Below, piece after piece: positions 21,155-31,900 of a DNA stretch of 64,000 bases (position 1 is the first letter of the stretch; every line of letters starts with the position of its first letter). The DNA is taken from contig NC_088312.1 in NCBI RefSeq assembly GCF_910592395.1, forward strand, positions 15,879,292 through 15,943,291. The letters run 5' to 3'. The stretch is from Lineus longissimus (lineage: Eukaryota > Nemertea > Pilidiophora > Heteronemertea > Lineidae). Under the pieces are notes generated by a model. That model had not been told where the DNA came from, searched no databases, and saw nothing but the letters and a program-made list of their open reading frames with translations. A program made the position numbers and the translations under genes.

Positions 21155-22515
21155 GAAAAGGCCAGGGGCTATTTTATTGTGCTCACCGAATCGAACTTTA
21201 GTTGGGAAATGCGATATAGTTACACCCAAATGTAAAATTTACATCATTTGACCAAAGTGACCTTGAAAAGTAGGTCAAATCAAAAAATTAAGGTATGTCA
21301 TGCGTCCTGATTTGAAGTGCATGTGATAAAATTTGGAGATGGTAAAGTTTTTTGTTCAGGACTGATGGCAATTTTTTTGTTTTCAGTTTCAAGAATCAGA
21401 TTGGACTGAAATTTGTTGTCATATGTCATCTGACCTAGGGGGTCATACATACAAAGTTTCAATTCACCCCACAGCCCTTATGGTTAATGTGCCACAGTTA
21501 CGCTCAAACGGCTAATTTAGGATTGCAAGCTGGGGAGGATGATTGTTCCTCACAATATCGTGTATTTGATTGTGTGAGAACATGAAATTCCGCATGTGCG
21601 TCCCATGCATTTCAAATTTCAGCCAATGAGAGCGTGTTTTAGATACAATGATTGTTTTCAATAGTGACAGAGTTTCTAGGAAAGATGTAAGAGCCGTTTT
21701 GATTGGGCAGAGTAGTTTTGTCCACCTCATCCCACGAATAAGCATTGGTTTATTCCAGGGTCAGTAACGTATGCGAGAGACGACTGACTCTGGATTTTTG
21801 AAGATGAGCTCACCTGACCTGTGTACAGAGTTTCAAGTTCATACCCCAAGCGGTTAACCCTTTAACCGTCTTTCGTACAGATCTGCAGGTTCGGTTATGA
21901 CCATTGCAATGCTTTGAATAGGCTGGCCTAGTTCCATCAATGATTGTATAGATGGCGACTTTGTTCTCTACGAGGCTCTAGCTGATGCAGGAACGCTCTG
22001 AACACGTTTCGTCAACTTTTTACCATTTGGGGGTCAGACAAGCGGGTCTGGGGGTTGGGCCCCAGAAACTTTTCAAAAATATATAAAATACATTTTGATA
22101 TCAATTTGAAGAAACTTGTTTTGTAGCAATAGAGTACTTGTATCAATTTGAAGAAACTTGTTTTGTAGCAATAGAGTACTTGTAAGGGTTCACGAAAAGG
22201 CAAAAATAATAATATATAAACGTTTTTGGGCCCCATCTCGAGGTCAAGGTCTTCCCGAATGTCACGACCTGACCCTTACAGGGTGGCAAACTTGGTATCA
22301 CTGGAAAGCGGAGATCAAGGGCTATCCAAAATGAATAGTTTTATGGGGTTATCTCTTTATATAACTGAGGGAAAAAATCTTTATCCCATAATCACCGTTC
22401 CTGGATTACAGAGAAAACAAATTAGACAGTTAAAGGGTTAAGAAACGTGCCACTTTTTAAAAATGGGATACGAAGACGGACGACGGACACTGGGCTATTG
22501 TATAGACTCACCATA
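21155..22515 (+). mobile_element. CTCF-family tandem hairpin element, interrupted by a piggyBac-like MITE
   Basis: The head reads AAGGCCAGGGGCTATTTTAT then TGTGCTCACCG near 21158-21190. Diverged monomer sequence carries tgaccttgaaaagtaggtcaaatc at 21257 onwards. The end is gacggacgacggacac and GGTGAGCC near 22505. The unit is split at its agcggTTAAgaaacgtgcc block by the 580-bp element described separately. The usual C-rich CTCF-like block is missing here (only a short remnant near 21370). A stretch at about 21515-21780 is unlike other monomers. Confidence 0.65.
21858..22437. mobile_element. piggyBac-like MITE, 580 bp, TTAA target duplication
   Basis: TTAA at 21854-21857 and again at 22438-22441 flank an element that begins CCCTTTAACCGTC and ends GACAGTTAAAGGG, i.e. 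imperfect TIRs starting CCCTTTAAC. Removing the element and one TTAA restores gcggTTAAgaaacgtgcc, the exact sequence found in uninterrupted monomers, so the insertion is unambiguous. The interior includes a perfect tandem duplication of 42 bp (22099-22140 and 22141-22182) and no transposase. TTAA plus a CCC start is the signature of the piggyBac superfamily. Confidence 0.85.
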
Positions 22516-24558
22516 CCGTACCGGTGAGCCAAAATTAGTGATTTTGAGAAACCTGTCGAATGTCGAAATATCAGTAAACAATTGTCTGTTAACAACTTAA
22601 GGTCATGCAAAGGTAGGAATCTCAAAGTTTAAAAGGAGCTTCCTCTAGCTGAGGCCAACAGATCAATTCCTCAAAGCACTGTCAAGTCATTTGACAGAAA
22701 CCAACCAAAACGTGGTAGCCACCGCTGCCATCTTGGACAGAGACCAACTATCCAATATGATTTCAGATCAATTCCCCCTAATCTCGTCAAGTTGCTTATG
22801 ACGAAAACCAAAGGGGGAAAGGATGGAAAGGTTAAACACCATACATGCCCAAGGATTGTTTTGGTGGGGGGCTAAAAAGAAAATAACTCAATGTTCCATT
22901 TTCTGGCCACAGTGGCTCACTTTGTTGTTCAAAGGTCACATGAGTAATATCCAGACACAAATTTGGCACAAACTTCAATCACAATCATAAGTCATATTTA
23001 AAGATAATTAATTACAGAGAACAGTCTAACTTAAAGATAATCGCACGTAACAAAACTAATCGCACGTAACAAACCTAAATGACTGCGACTCCCAAGGATA
23101 GCATACTGAACTTCCAGCTGTATTACCTCCATGACCTCCGCCCATACCACTGAAGAAATACGTGTCATTTTTCTGTATATCGCGCGTCCCACTTTACAGT
23201 GCACCTCACCCAATTTTATCTGCTGATTCTGCTGTATGCAATGTACACTATCTGTATAACGTAAATAAAGCAGCATATTGTGGGCCCGTTTTTTGATCAC
23301 ACAGAACTCACTTTCCATGACCACTGTGCTGCTAATATGAACTGGATTTAAAAAGAACTTCACCTGCTTTGCCCTTTTTATCTTCCCCGGACACTGCATA
23401 AGTTTCAATGCAAAGTATATTGTGGTTTTTGTATGAGACACAAAAACGCTTCACTTGCTGAGATATCAGACTGCTGGTCAGTGGCAACACGCTAACTTGT
23501 TACCATTGTGTGTACAGTGACGAATTTATGAGTGACTAACAGTTGATCAACTTCATTTTGAAAAAGATTGCATACAAATGCATGCTGTATTCTTCGTCAA
23601 GGTATTGGCATGCGCTGTCTGTAAGCTGAGCAATGCCAATACATTCAGGGTCAAGATGAATGATAGCAGCTAAGCCAAAATTAAGTAGGTACACCAAACC
23701 TTTCCGAATACCAGAATATTACTCCTTAGCCGAACAACCGCCAGATTTATTTTCTTAAAACACATCACATCCATCCATTTGTCCTACTATGAACTATTAG
23801 AAGTATCAAGTCAACTGAAAAAATCTCCCCTTCAACTTTTTGCTGTAAATTGATAAATCTGAAAAAGCTCTCATGCTTTTATTTTTGTAATTTGTGGAAA
23901 TTTCAACGAAAAACATTTTTGATACGATTTTGATTTTTTGGTAAACTACTAGTTTTTTTGGTTTTTTCCGATCAGAATTTTTTTGGCAATTTTTTATTTT
24001 TAAGAATTGCAAGAAAATAAAATGCTTCCAAAAATTGGGCGGATTTAACATATTGGAAGTGCTGACAATCAAGAACTGCTTCCATTTTGTATTTAATTTA
24101 AAAGAAAAGAAAAGATAAGCCCCTTTCAATCATGTTCAATGTCACTGTTGCATTGCTTAACACTTTCGCTATGGATGTAAGCCAATTGGCGACCCAGGTA
24201 AAAATGTCTATCCTGCCGCGGGGGCCGGTTGGCAACTTCGCCTCTCTTTATTCCTACGTGGTATAGACTAATATGCAGTTCTATAAATATCCGATAAATG
24301 GCAATAGTGTTTAGTTCGTGAGTGTTCCTCAATGGATGCTGATGAGGGGAATTGGTATGCTGGAGGGCAGTGGGGATTTTAAGTTGTGCAGCGAAAGCGT
24401 CAAATGACTCGACATATGAACAAGCGAAGTGAATCAGCTTTGTTCGTTTTGAAGAACATGGCCATAAATTCTGGTCATTTCAAATGAGCTATCCTTAGAT
24501 ACCACAGCACACAAATGTCATTTTCACATAACTGACAATTGTTGCCACAAGCTTAGAA
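22516..24558. other. Gap; one unassigned 136-codon ORF
   Basis: The longest frame is on the minus strand at 23031-23441 (136 codons, Val/Ile-rich, no recognised domain). Without similarity or splice evidence I treat it as unproven. Sequence 23800-24120 is extremely AT-rich with Phe/Lys-rich chance frames. No repeat end was found. Confidence 0.35.
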
Positions 24559-25015
24559 TCATGAGGAAACCAGCCCTGTAAAATATTTAGTCGCCCTCCA
24601 ACTTCAAGCACCCTGCTGATACTACACACAGTGATGATCGGCATATTTACATTATCTACCTAATGGCCAGCGTAACCAGTGATAACACTCCGGCCAGAAT
24701 CACCATGTGATCATGACTAATTTACTGTGATGAGGCAAAATTAGAAGTAATTTGGTCGACTACAAAGCAACCAGGATGTGATAGCAAGATCAGTTATGTA
24801 ACAACATATGATGACCTCAGCCTTTGGTCGGGCAACTCAGCAGGAGGTTACCTGGCTCAGATAAGCTGAGAGCTAAAGTCAATAAACTATTCCTCAGAAA
24901 CTCTCCCCTCATCAAATATCCATCCCCCCCCCCCCCCCCCGGCATCTAAGGCATTTTCCATTAGTTGGTGGGGGATGGTTAGGAGATAATTTTTACAGGG
25001 CTGGTTTCCTCATGA
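24559..25015. mobile_element. MITE/foldback with 25-bp perfect inverted ends
   Basis: The 25 bases at 24559-24583 (starting TCATGAGGAAACCAGCCCTG) are the exact inverse of 24991-25015. The 457-bp unit has a poly-C tract at about 24925-24940 and no coding sequence. No direct target duplication is evident next to the arms, so the true border may lie inside them. Confidence 0.65.
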
Positions 25016-25605
25016 CTGTACGTGAGAGATGAACCTTAACTCTGAAGGGAATCTGACATCGACATTTCTCTATTCTTAAACCCTGTTCCTAAATTTTCTT
25101 GCAAATTCTGTCGAATCAGGTTGAAAGAGTCCCAGTGATCATAAAAAGTGAATAGACACCTTCAGACCTGATTTTCCTCCGAGAATTAACATCACCATTG
25201 TCGGTTGTTCATTTGCTTCTTTTCATGACTATACATCGTCTACCAAGAATATACAGCTGATCAAACAACATTCGAAGTAATTTCTAATTGAAACCATCAT
25301 TGCAAAATGAATTCAGTATAGGCATATTTTTATTTATAACCTATTCCAGAGCCCTCTCAAAGCTTCCAAAAGCAAACATCAACTAACACGTTACCAGTGT
25401 CAACCAATGGCAAATGTTTTGATGACTATTGCGGATTATAACACAAATTTGACAAAACAGCAGTAAAAATGCCTGAACTGTAATAACACAAACACACTTA
25501 TGTACAAGTTACCTCTGAAGGTAGTATAAAAGATGGACCAAGACATCCATCATCCAACCATCTGACCAGAAATGGCCAATATCACAAATGCACCTCCAGG
25601 ACTAT
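25016..25605. other. Gap without recognised gene
   Basis: No coding or structural feature recognised. Confidence 0.35.
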
Positions 25606-26221
25606 AGGCCTTTTTACACGGTGCTGGTTCAAGACAACCCTCCTGAACCGTCACGAGGCGTGTTCGGTTCAGGACGGTTCATTTCGCTTTTACACGGGGA
25701 CGGTTCGACGATCTGGCCTCGATCCGGCTCCAGGCCGGTTCGTCACTAACATCGTCAATTGGTGGCGCTGATCAATCTGCTGGCGGTGGAGGTACGAAAA
25801 TATCACAAAAACAAATAATACAAAATGGTTTACGATGGCGCCGGTGAGATGCAGAGTTTTTGCTTTGGTACACAGCATTTGTATGGAAAGAAAGCTCTTG
25901 CTCTCGATAAATTGAAGATTTCACAGCAGTTTCTTTCCGCGGAAAATTTCATGCCAGGAACACGGCAGCTATTCCCGCGAATGACGTCACGCGAGTACCG
26001 TGTGCAAACCGGCTCGGAGCCGGTTCGCTTTTACACGCATAAATAAACCCTCCTCCACCGGCCTACACCGGCCTGCACCGACCCGAGACCGGCGATCGGA
26101 ACCCGCCTCGGACCAGGAGGGTTCAGGACGGTAGGTTCGCTTTTACACGAGGGAAAATAAACCGGCTGGTACCTGAACTAGTCTCGATCCGGCTTGAACC
26201 CGCACCGTGTAAAAACGCCTT
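25606..26221. mobile_element. MITE with TTTTTACACGGTGC terminal repeats, copy 1
   Basis: The left end AGGCCTTTTTACACGGTGCT and the right end (minus-strand reading AAGGCGTTTTTACACGGTGC) are inverted repeats. Subterminal ggttcaggacggttc and cgcttttacacg motifs recur several times. The interior shares ..CAGCTATTCCCGC.AATGACGTCA.. with the 50.3-kb copy in opposite orientation. A 73-codon plus-strand frame (25825-26046) begins with an ATG, but I do not recognise it. Likely Harbinger-derived because the related copy carries a SANT-like exon. Confidence 0.7.
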
Positions 26222-27165
26222 ATCTACATGACTAATGCCCATGAAACCTATTGAAGTCCTTAAGCTAAGGCCAGGTCCCCAAATCATTCTTTCCCTGTTC
26301 ATCTGCAAAACTTATCCCATAAGTAACCAAACACACCTACAAGACAAAAAATTTCAGCGGCCAAATTATGAATGTTAAGGTGCTCTGCTACTAGTTCAAT
26401 TATGCCAACTGATGAAAATGAGATGTTTGTTGATGCAAAGAAAGTTTGAAGGATGATGCAGCCTCAAAGGTGAGGTTGAACACAACATATGCTTCAGTTA
26501 TGTTGCATGCCATCATCCAATTCAGATGAGATGTTCGAGAGTCTTATGAATGAAGTATGCATAAATGAACTTGTGACAGTAATACGATTTCTTCATAACT
26601 GTGCTCTCAATATAGGCTCCTCAGTAATTTGGACAAAAGCAAGGCCAAAATAATGTGTTGGTTAAAAGTGCAAGGCAACTGCTGAGTGTCTGTTTTGTTT
26701 TAAAGGGCATATCTAGACAAACTACATTCTTGCGAGAAACATGGATCGAACAATCCCTAAAATAATGTGCATTCTACCAAATGCAAAACATTCCACTTCC
26801 ACACATTTTCCCAAGGTTTCACCTCAAGTCGAGTTGATACCAAAACTCCCAAAACCAGGGCGGACAATCCTTGTCCGTATGATTTCATCTAAGGAACTGC
26901 CGCAGGATGTGACTTTAGTTGTGATATATAAAAGATATTACGTCAAGAATGACATCGCTAATTCTCACTGTACGGAGGATGCAGCAGATGTGCAGTGGAA
27001 TTTTTCCTTACATCACAGGAAGTTGGGAAGCTTTTGTCCCAAAAAGTTATCAACAATGCTTTTGATCATAAACAATACCACCAATTGATTGAGGGAACAG
27101 ATATCTTCTTTGAGGTTTTTGGATGAAGCTTGGGATTTAGATGCCAAGCACTATAGTCATACTTC
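26222..27165. other. Gap; unassigned 115-codon ORF
   Basis: A plus-strand frame at 26741-27088 encodes 115 residues (PKVSPQVELIPKLPKPGRT…) with no recognised domain. It could be chance. Nothing else was recognised. Confidence 0.25.
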
Positions 27166-27602
27166 CACTACAGATTTTAAACCCTGTGTTAATAGATCTG
27201 GAGGCTCTCTGGATATAACTTAACCCGGATAATTTTTTGTTCGTGTTCCACTACAGGCTTGCATGTAAGGTTAATAAGCTTGGTGACAGATGGCGATACC
27301 GAAATTTGCTCTCCAGTTACAGACGTGCTAATGGAGGTAAAAATATTGGGCACTATTTTCCAGCATGCGCCGTGCGCACTTGTATTAAGCGATCAGCGTG
27401 CCACCTATCGCCGAATCTATACAACTATTATCTCCAGTATTATTGGTATTCCACTACAGAAAACTCCGGTTCCGATCCGGAACTGCGTACAAAGCCCACT
27501 GATGATCACCGGGTATAAACCCGGTGTACTATTAGCTCCGGGCCTATTTAACCCGGAGATCCTGTAGTGGAATCAGAATAAACTCGGTAGTGGAAGTACC
27601 AC
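27166..27602. mobile_element. MITE with TACTTCCACTAC ends
   Basis: The left TACTTCCACTACAGA and the inverse of the right CGGTAGTGGAAGTA form outer terminal repeats. TTCCACTACAG recurs near 27247 and 27451 and its inverse CTGTAGTGGAA is at 27562, so a second inner inverted pair is nested in the first. Subterminal taacccgg/ccgggtt motifs are also inverted. There is no transposase. The two overlapping frames at 27237-27567 are not recognised. Confidence 0.6.
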
Positions 27603-29973
27603 TTATGAGAACGCTGTACATCATAAACCGGCTAAAAAGAATTTACATTTTCAGTTATATAATGTGATGTCAAGTTGTCTTGTGATCTATTTGGCATGTC
27701 GTCTTTGTTTTTATTTGATAATTTTTTTATCCAAATTACATATAACTGGAGTGTAATCTTTGATTCTATTGGGCTTGAGAAAATTCATATATGAAAAGTT
27801 TCATTGCAAAACGTAATACGCGCCATATCCAACATTTAGGAGTTAACCATACCAAGACATTGCCAATACCATGTTTGGTCTGTCCTCCAGATTTCAGAGT
27901 GTTCAGGACAACAGTAAAACTTCTATGATGAAATGTCCGAAGGTTTCCAATGCATTTTCAGTTAAATTCCTAACTCTGAAGCCATTTTTCTCAAACTGGC
28001 AAAAACTGCTATATCTTGTTTTGTGATGAAACTTTTCATGAACATACAGAAAACAAGCAGTAGCATGGATATGAAAATGGGTTGGCCTACAACAAATTAT
28101 TTAAAAGAGAAATTGCAAGGTTATCGCAACCAGTTGCTCAATTTGGAGTATGGATGAATAGCCATCTGGACAAGAGGTCATGATTATTGTTTTACATGCA
28201 AAGGTCAAGTTATATGGGCAAATGATTCAATAAATGTACAACCTGGACCACTTAGGGTGAATGTGATATTATGGACTGTAGAAAGGGTTTTGAATAGATG
28301 GCTATTCAATCATGACTGTCCTGAAAACAGCATATTTAAAGGCATGGTTGACCCACGGATAAGACAGCATAGCATCCTTGTTGTCTCGCTACTGTTGATC
28401 ATTCAATCTCAATATTATATGGATGTCTAAGTAATAACCTTTACAATCCACATTTAAATCTTTATATAAATGTCAATATGTCATGAATTGTTTGTAGCCT
28501 AAGTATAGCTTACCTATTAGTATAATTTACAATGACTAGCAAAATAATTTTTTAGAATAGTAATTCACCCTAAATATGATTTTCGCTACTATCGACTACG
28601 ATTTACGCAGCTACCTGTACATCTGAATAATATGTGAATGATAGTGTAATAATTCACAGAATGATCTATATACAAATGTGCACCAAGGTTTTAACACACA
28701 ACTTATTTTAATTACAACAATAGGCTCTCTAGTATGGTTCTCACATACGAACATGACTAGATGCTCCATTTTTTAATTTAAAATCAAACCTTACTAATAT
28801 TATGAAGTGAATAATGATGTCCAATCGTCATTGGCATATCTTAAACATATAATATTGCACAAAGCCATGAGTTCTGGTGCATGGACAAAACTCAAACAAA
28901 TCTAGGCTACAAATCACTTTATACACTCTTATCGACCAAACATGAAAATTTGCGCCGACTAACCCTAGATAAAAATGTGAAAAATGATTGCCTCAGTGCA
29001 GGCATTACTCTCCTTTAAATGACTGCCCAGCCTGGAGCTTTGAGAGACAGCAGTATGGGTCGTTCCACAACCAGGGACCAGCGAAGCAAAATACTAAATT
29101 ATACAGCACAGCTATCATTGTACAAGACAGTATTTGATTGATTCTTGTCATGTTTTTGCTAGCGAAGGATAAAATGGTTTGTCAGTGATGTAACAGAGGC
29201 ATGACTCACGCATCACCTAGTCAGGTACCAGGTCAATCTACTCAAGTGGTCAAATGGCACAAAAAATACATACACATCTATCAAAATAATTTCACTGTCC
29301 TATGACAATCAAATTGAAAATAATTTACCACTTATGATCAACTTTGTACATTTCTACATGAACTCAAAATAATGATTTTATCTTGCAAAATTTCTGAATG
29401 AATTATACAGACCTTACATGCCTGTAATAATTGACGAGGTTGTAATATGTTTATGCATTATATTTATATGGAAGTTTGGTGAAACACATGTACTCAGGTT
29501 CCTCAGAACAACTATAAAGGGAAACAATGTGCCAACCCAGCCAGGAATGGCAGCAATTCTCTCTAGCAACTAGAACAACCACTTAGATATTGTCCAAATC
29601 CTGTGACAAAATGAAGCAAGTATACATCAATCACTGAATAAACTCTCCTAGTGATGAGAAAAAGGTACAAGATATGGGGCAAAAATTATCATTTACATAC
29701 TGTGTTTGAAATTAAGCAACCCGGACCTTTATGAACTTCACAAAATAAAGACTGGAGTATCAACATCCTCTTTGTAGTGCCTGCTTTCAATTATAAGAAA
29801 TCAAAATACTGGTATCATTATTATCATCCTGGTTTAGTTGACCAGCCAGTCTCGCATATCACCCGGTTAATTCAACCAAATTGCCACCAGACGTGCAACT
29901 AATTAAGTGGCCACAGTCATACCGAACCCACACAATACAAGTCGAAAGACATGGTGCCTTATAGCGATGCACA
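27603..29973. other. 3' flank and probable 3' UTR side of the tomosyn gene
   Basis: This AT-rich, stop-dense sequence lies downstream (minus strand) of the distal tomosyn stop codon. The 3' untranslated region presumably starts at 29973 and runs to lower coordinates, but I could not choose a polyadenylation site with confidence. No other gene is visible. Confidence 0.4.
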
Positions 29974-30111
29974 TCAGAACTGATACCACCTTCTGTTCTT
30001 GTACCTTTCCATGAGAGTGTGGCTAGCGGAGGCGTAGCTTTGAGCCTCTGCCATCATTTGTGCAGTTCTCTCGTCCAACTCGCCTAACTTCTCACCCCTT
30101 TCTGTCAATGC
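29974..30111 (-). CDS. STXBP5: Tomosyn (STXBP5-like) alternative last exon, distal copy
   Basis: After a TTTTAG acceptor (AG complement at 30112-30113) the exon opens in phase 0 and encodes 45 residues plus TGA. It begins ALTERGEKLGELDERTAQMM and ends YKNRRWYQF. This is the second half of the C-terminal R-SNARE coiled coil of tomosyn, which binds syntaxin/SNAP-25 in place of synaptobrevin and so restrains vesicle fusion. The Arg of TERGEKL matches the zero-layer Arg of R-SNAREs, and the KW-Y-F ending is characteristic of tomosyns. It is the same length as the copy at 30202-30339, from which it differs mainly after AQMMA (EAQSYASASHTLMERYKNRR). Both copies keep acceptor, frame and stop, which argues for use as alternative last exons. 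Either could be chosen by the donor at 56460. Confidence 0.88.
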   Translation of the reverse strand, partial: ALTERGEKLGELDERTAQMMAEAQSYASASHTLMERYKNRRWYQF

Positions 30112-30201
30112 CTAAAATTACAGAAAATTCTCAATAAGACCTCTGACCGACTCGAGACTGCACACTGGATGATTTGACATCACAATTCTGTGTCCTTTCT
30201 C

Positions 30202-30339
30202 TTAGAACTGGTACCACTTTTTGTTCTTGTACTTATCATTCAGTGCGTGACAAGCTTTTGCATAACTTTCGGCTTGTGCCATCATCTGTGCAGTACGTTC
30301 ATCAAGTTCACCCAATTTCTCTCCTCTTTCTGTCAAGGC
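30202..30339 (-). CDS. STXBP5: Tomosyn (STXBP5-like) alternative last exon, proximal copy
   Basis: The acceptor TTTCAG (AG complement at 30340-30341) leads into 45 codons and TAA. The start ALTERGEKLGELDERTAQMM is identical in protein to the distal copy; the rest reads AQAESYAKACHALNDKYKNK and KWYQF. It joins in phase 0 to the exon at 56461-56579, completing the R-SNARE motif from just before the ionic zero layer to the C terminus. The intergenic-type spacer to the distal exon is only 90 bp, so the two arose by local tandem duplication. If this exon is spliced, its own stop ends translation, making the distal one mutually exclusive. The upstream intron is 26 kb and full of antisense retroelements. 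The call rests on clear family similarity and correct splice sites. Confidence 0.9.
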   Translation of the reverse strand, partial: ALTERGEKLGELDERTAQMMAQAESYAKACHALNDKYKNKKWYQF

Positions 30340-30775
30340 CTGAAACGTGCATGAAAAGTTGTCAACAGAAAGCTAGAGCTAGCACATTCTCTAACCCTTT
30401 CCCCTTACTTACAACTACAGGTACAGTCCTACCAGAAAGCAAATGTCCACCGTTAAAAAAAATATCACCGACTGTAATAAGATATTTGAATGCATTTTTG
30501 AGCAAGGTATGGTATATTTAGTTGGTCATATATCTGTTGTACTTGGATGCATCTAATTCCATCCCTTCATTATCTATCAGACATTTGTGGGCTGTCACAG
30601 CAAGACCAGGCGCATGTCACACAGAAGACGAGCCAAAATGACGAGGAAATAATGGAAGCAATTGATGTGCTCATGCCTCACAAAAGGCGACATCAGAGGA
30701 ATGAACCAACAGTCTGTCTCAACCTGCCATGTTCAGAGCGACAAGCGCCTGCTTTTGCTGTGATGGGTCATATTT
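30340..30775. other. Short intron stretch, nothing recognised
   Basis: A 76-codon plus-strand frame at 30547-30777 is not recognised; no repeat ends are seen. Confidence 0.35.
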
Positions 30776-31900
30776 AACTAGAGGCCTGGCGGCCTGAATA
30801 GCTGTGCTAGCGGAATTGAATAGCAAGGAATGAGATGAAGGACAAGAGAATGGAACAAGTAGTATATACATGTACCAGAATGTAGGTTTATGGTAGATAA
30901 GGAGGTGTGGACAGACCAGATGGAATCAAGCTTAGACAAATGGGGCCAAATTCATGAAGGGCGTTCAGCTTAAAATAGTGTTTTAATACTGAATAGACAG
31001 ATTCAGGTCATTCATGTAAATCTTCACAGAATATGAATAGGCCCTAAAACTAATAAGGGAGAAATTACACCCGTCTAACCCTTAAACGCCCTTAATGAAT
31101 TTGACCCCTAGGGTGGATGACAGTTGTAAACTGCAGTAAATGAAGTAATTGAGGGATTCTTTTGTCACATCCACTCTTTAATACCTTCAGTTTGATGACA
31201 AACATGACTCCCTTTGCTCCAACTGTGTTTAAGCAGGTTTGCGCAAAACTGCTCTTTCAATACCTTTAGTTTGACACCATTAACGCGTCTGCCTTCCTCT
31301 AATGGTTTTAAATTGTTCAGTCGGCCATAAAAGTAGATCAGGGCAAAGCTACTCTTAAACACTTGATATCAAACGTGGATGACACCTTTACCTTTAACCG
31401 TCTCCAAGTAGGTCAGTTTAGTTCGATACCAAACACGATTTCTTTAGCTATAACTGTCTTAAAGAAGAGCAGGTCATAAAAGTAGGTCAGTGCCAACCTC
31501 TCCTTCATCACCTTTAGTTTAGAAGGCTACAGTGCAGTCTCTTGATTGTGACATGAGGCATGATGCTGTCTCTTACATCACCCCCTTCTCTCATATCAAT
31601 CAGGCTACAATGTGGTCTCTTACTTGATTGTGACATGAGGCATGATGCCGTCTCTTGCATCACCCTCTTCTCTGATATCAATCAGGCTACAATGAAGTCT
31701 TACTTGATTGTGACATCAGGCATGATGCCATCTCTTACATCACCCTCTTTTCTTATATTTATCACGCTACAATGCAGGCTCCTTATCTGATTGTGACAAC
31801 TGGTTATGATGCAGCCTCTTACATCGCCCTGTTAATCGGGCAACAATGCAGACTCTTGCCTGGATGTGAATGAGCCAATCTTGACCAGCTTGGCTCAAAT
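30776..31900. mobile_element. Tandem-cored hairpin repeat (AACTAGAGGCCTGGCGGCCT type), uninterrupted copy
   Basis: It begins AACTAGAGGCCTGGCGGCCT, where AGGC..GCCT can pair, and matches 61657-63750 over most of its length. The core contains units of about 100 bp (agtttgatatcaaa…aggtcag…aacc) and then four units of about 78 bp (ttgattgtgacatgaggcatgatgc…tcaatcaggctacaatg) at about 31545-31860. The sequence cttagac|aaatggggcc at 30937/30938 is the empty site for the insertion seen in the 61.7-kb copy. No coding sequence. The right border is approximate. Confidence 0.65.

Noticed and set aside
23031-23441. 136-aa minus-strand protein gene
   Set aside because: Longest unexplained frame of the left third, but there is no recognised motif, no splice or promoter support, and the amino-acid pattern looks random.
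26741-27088. 115-aa plus-strand gene next to tomosyn
   Set aside because: No recognised domain, no conserved motif, and it stands between two MITEs. Left as an unassigned frame.
31545-31860. CRISPR-like array from regularly spaced repeats
   Set aside because: Units of about 78 bp are contiguous and degenerate, without unique spacers; this is an animal minisatellite.
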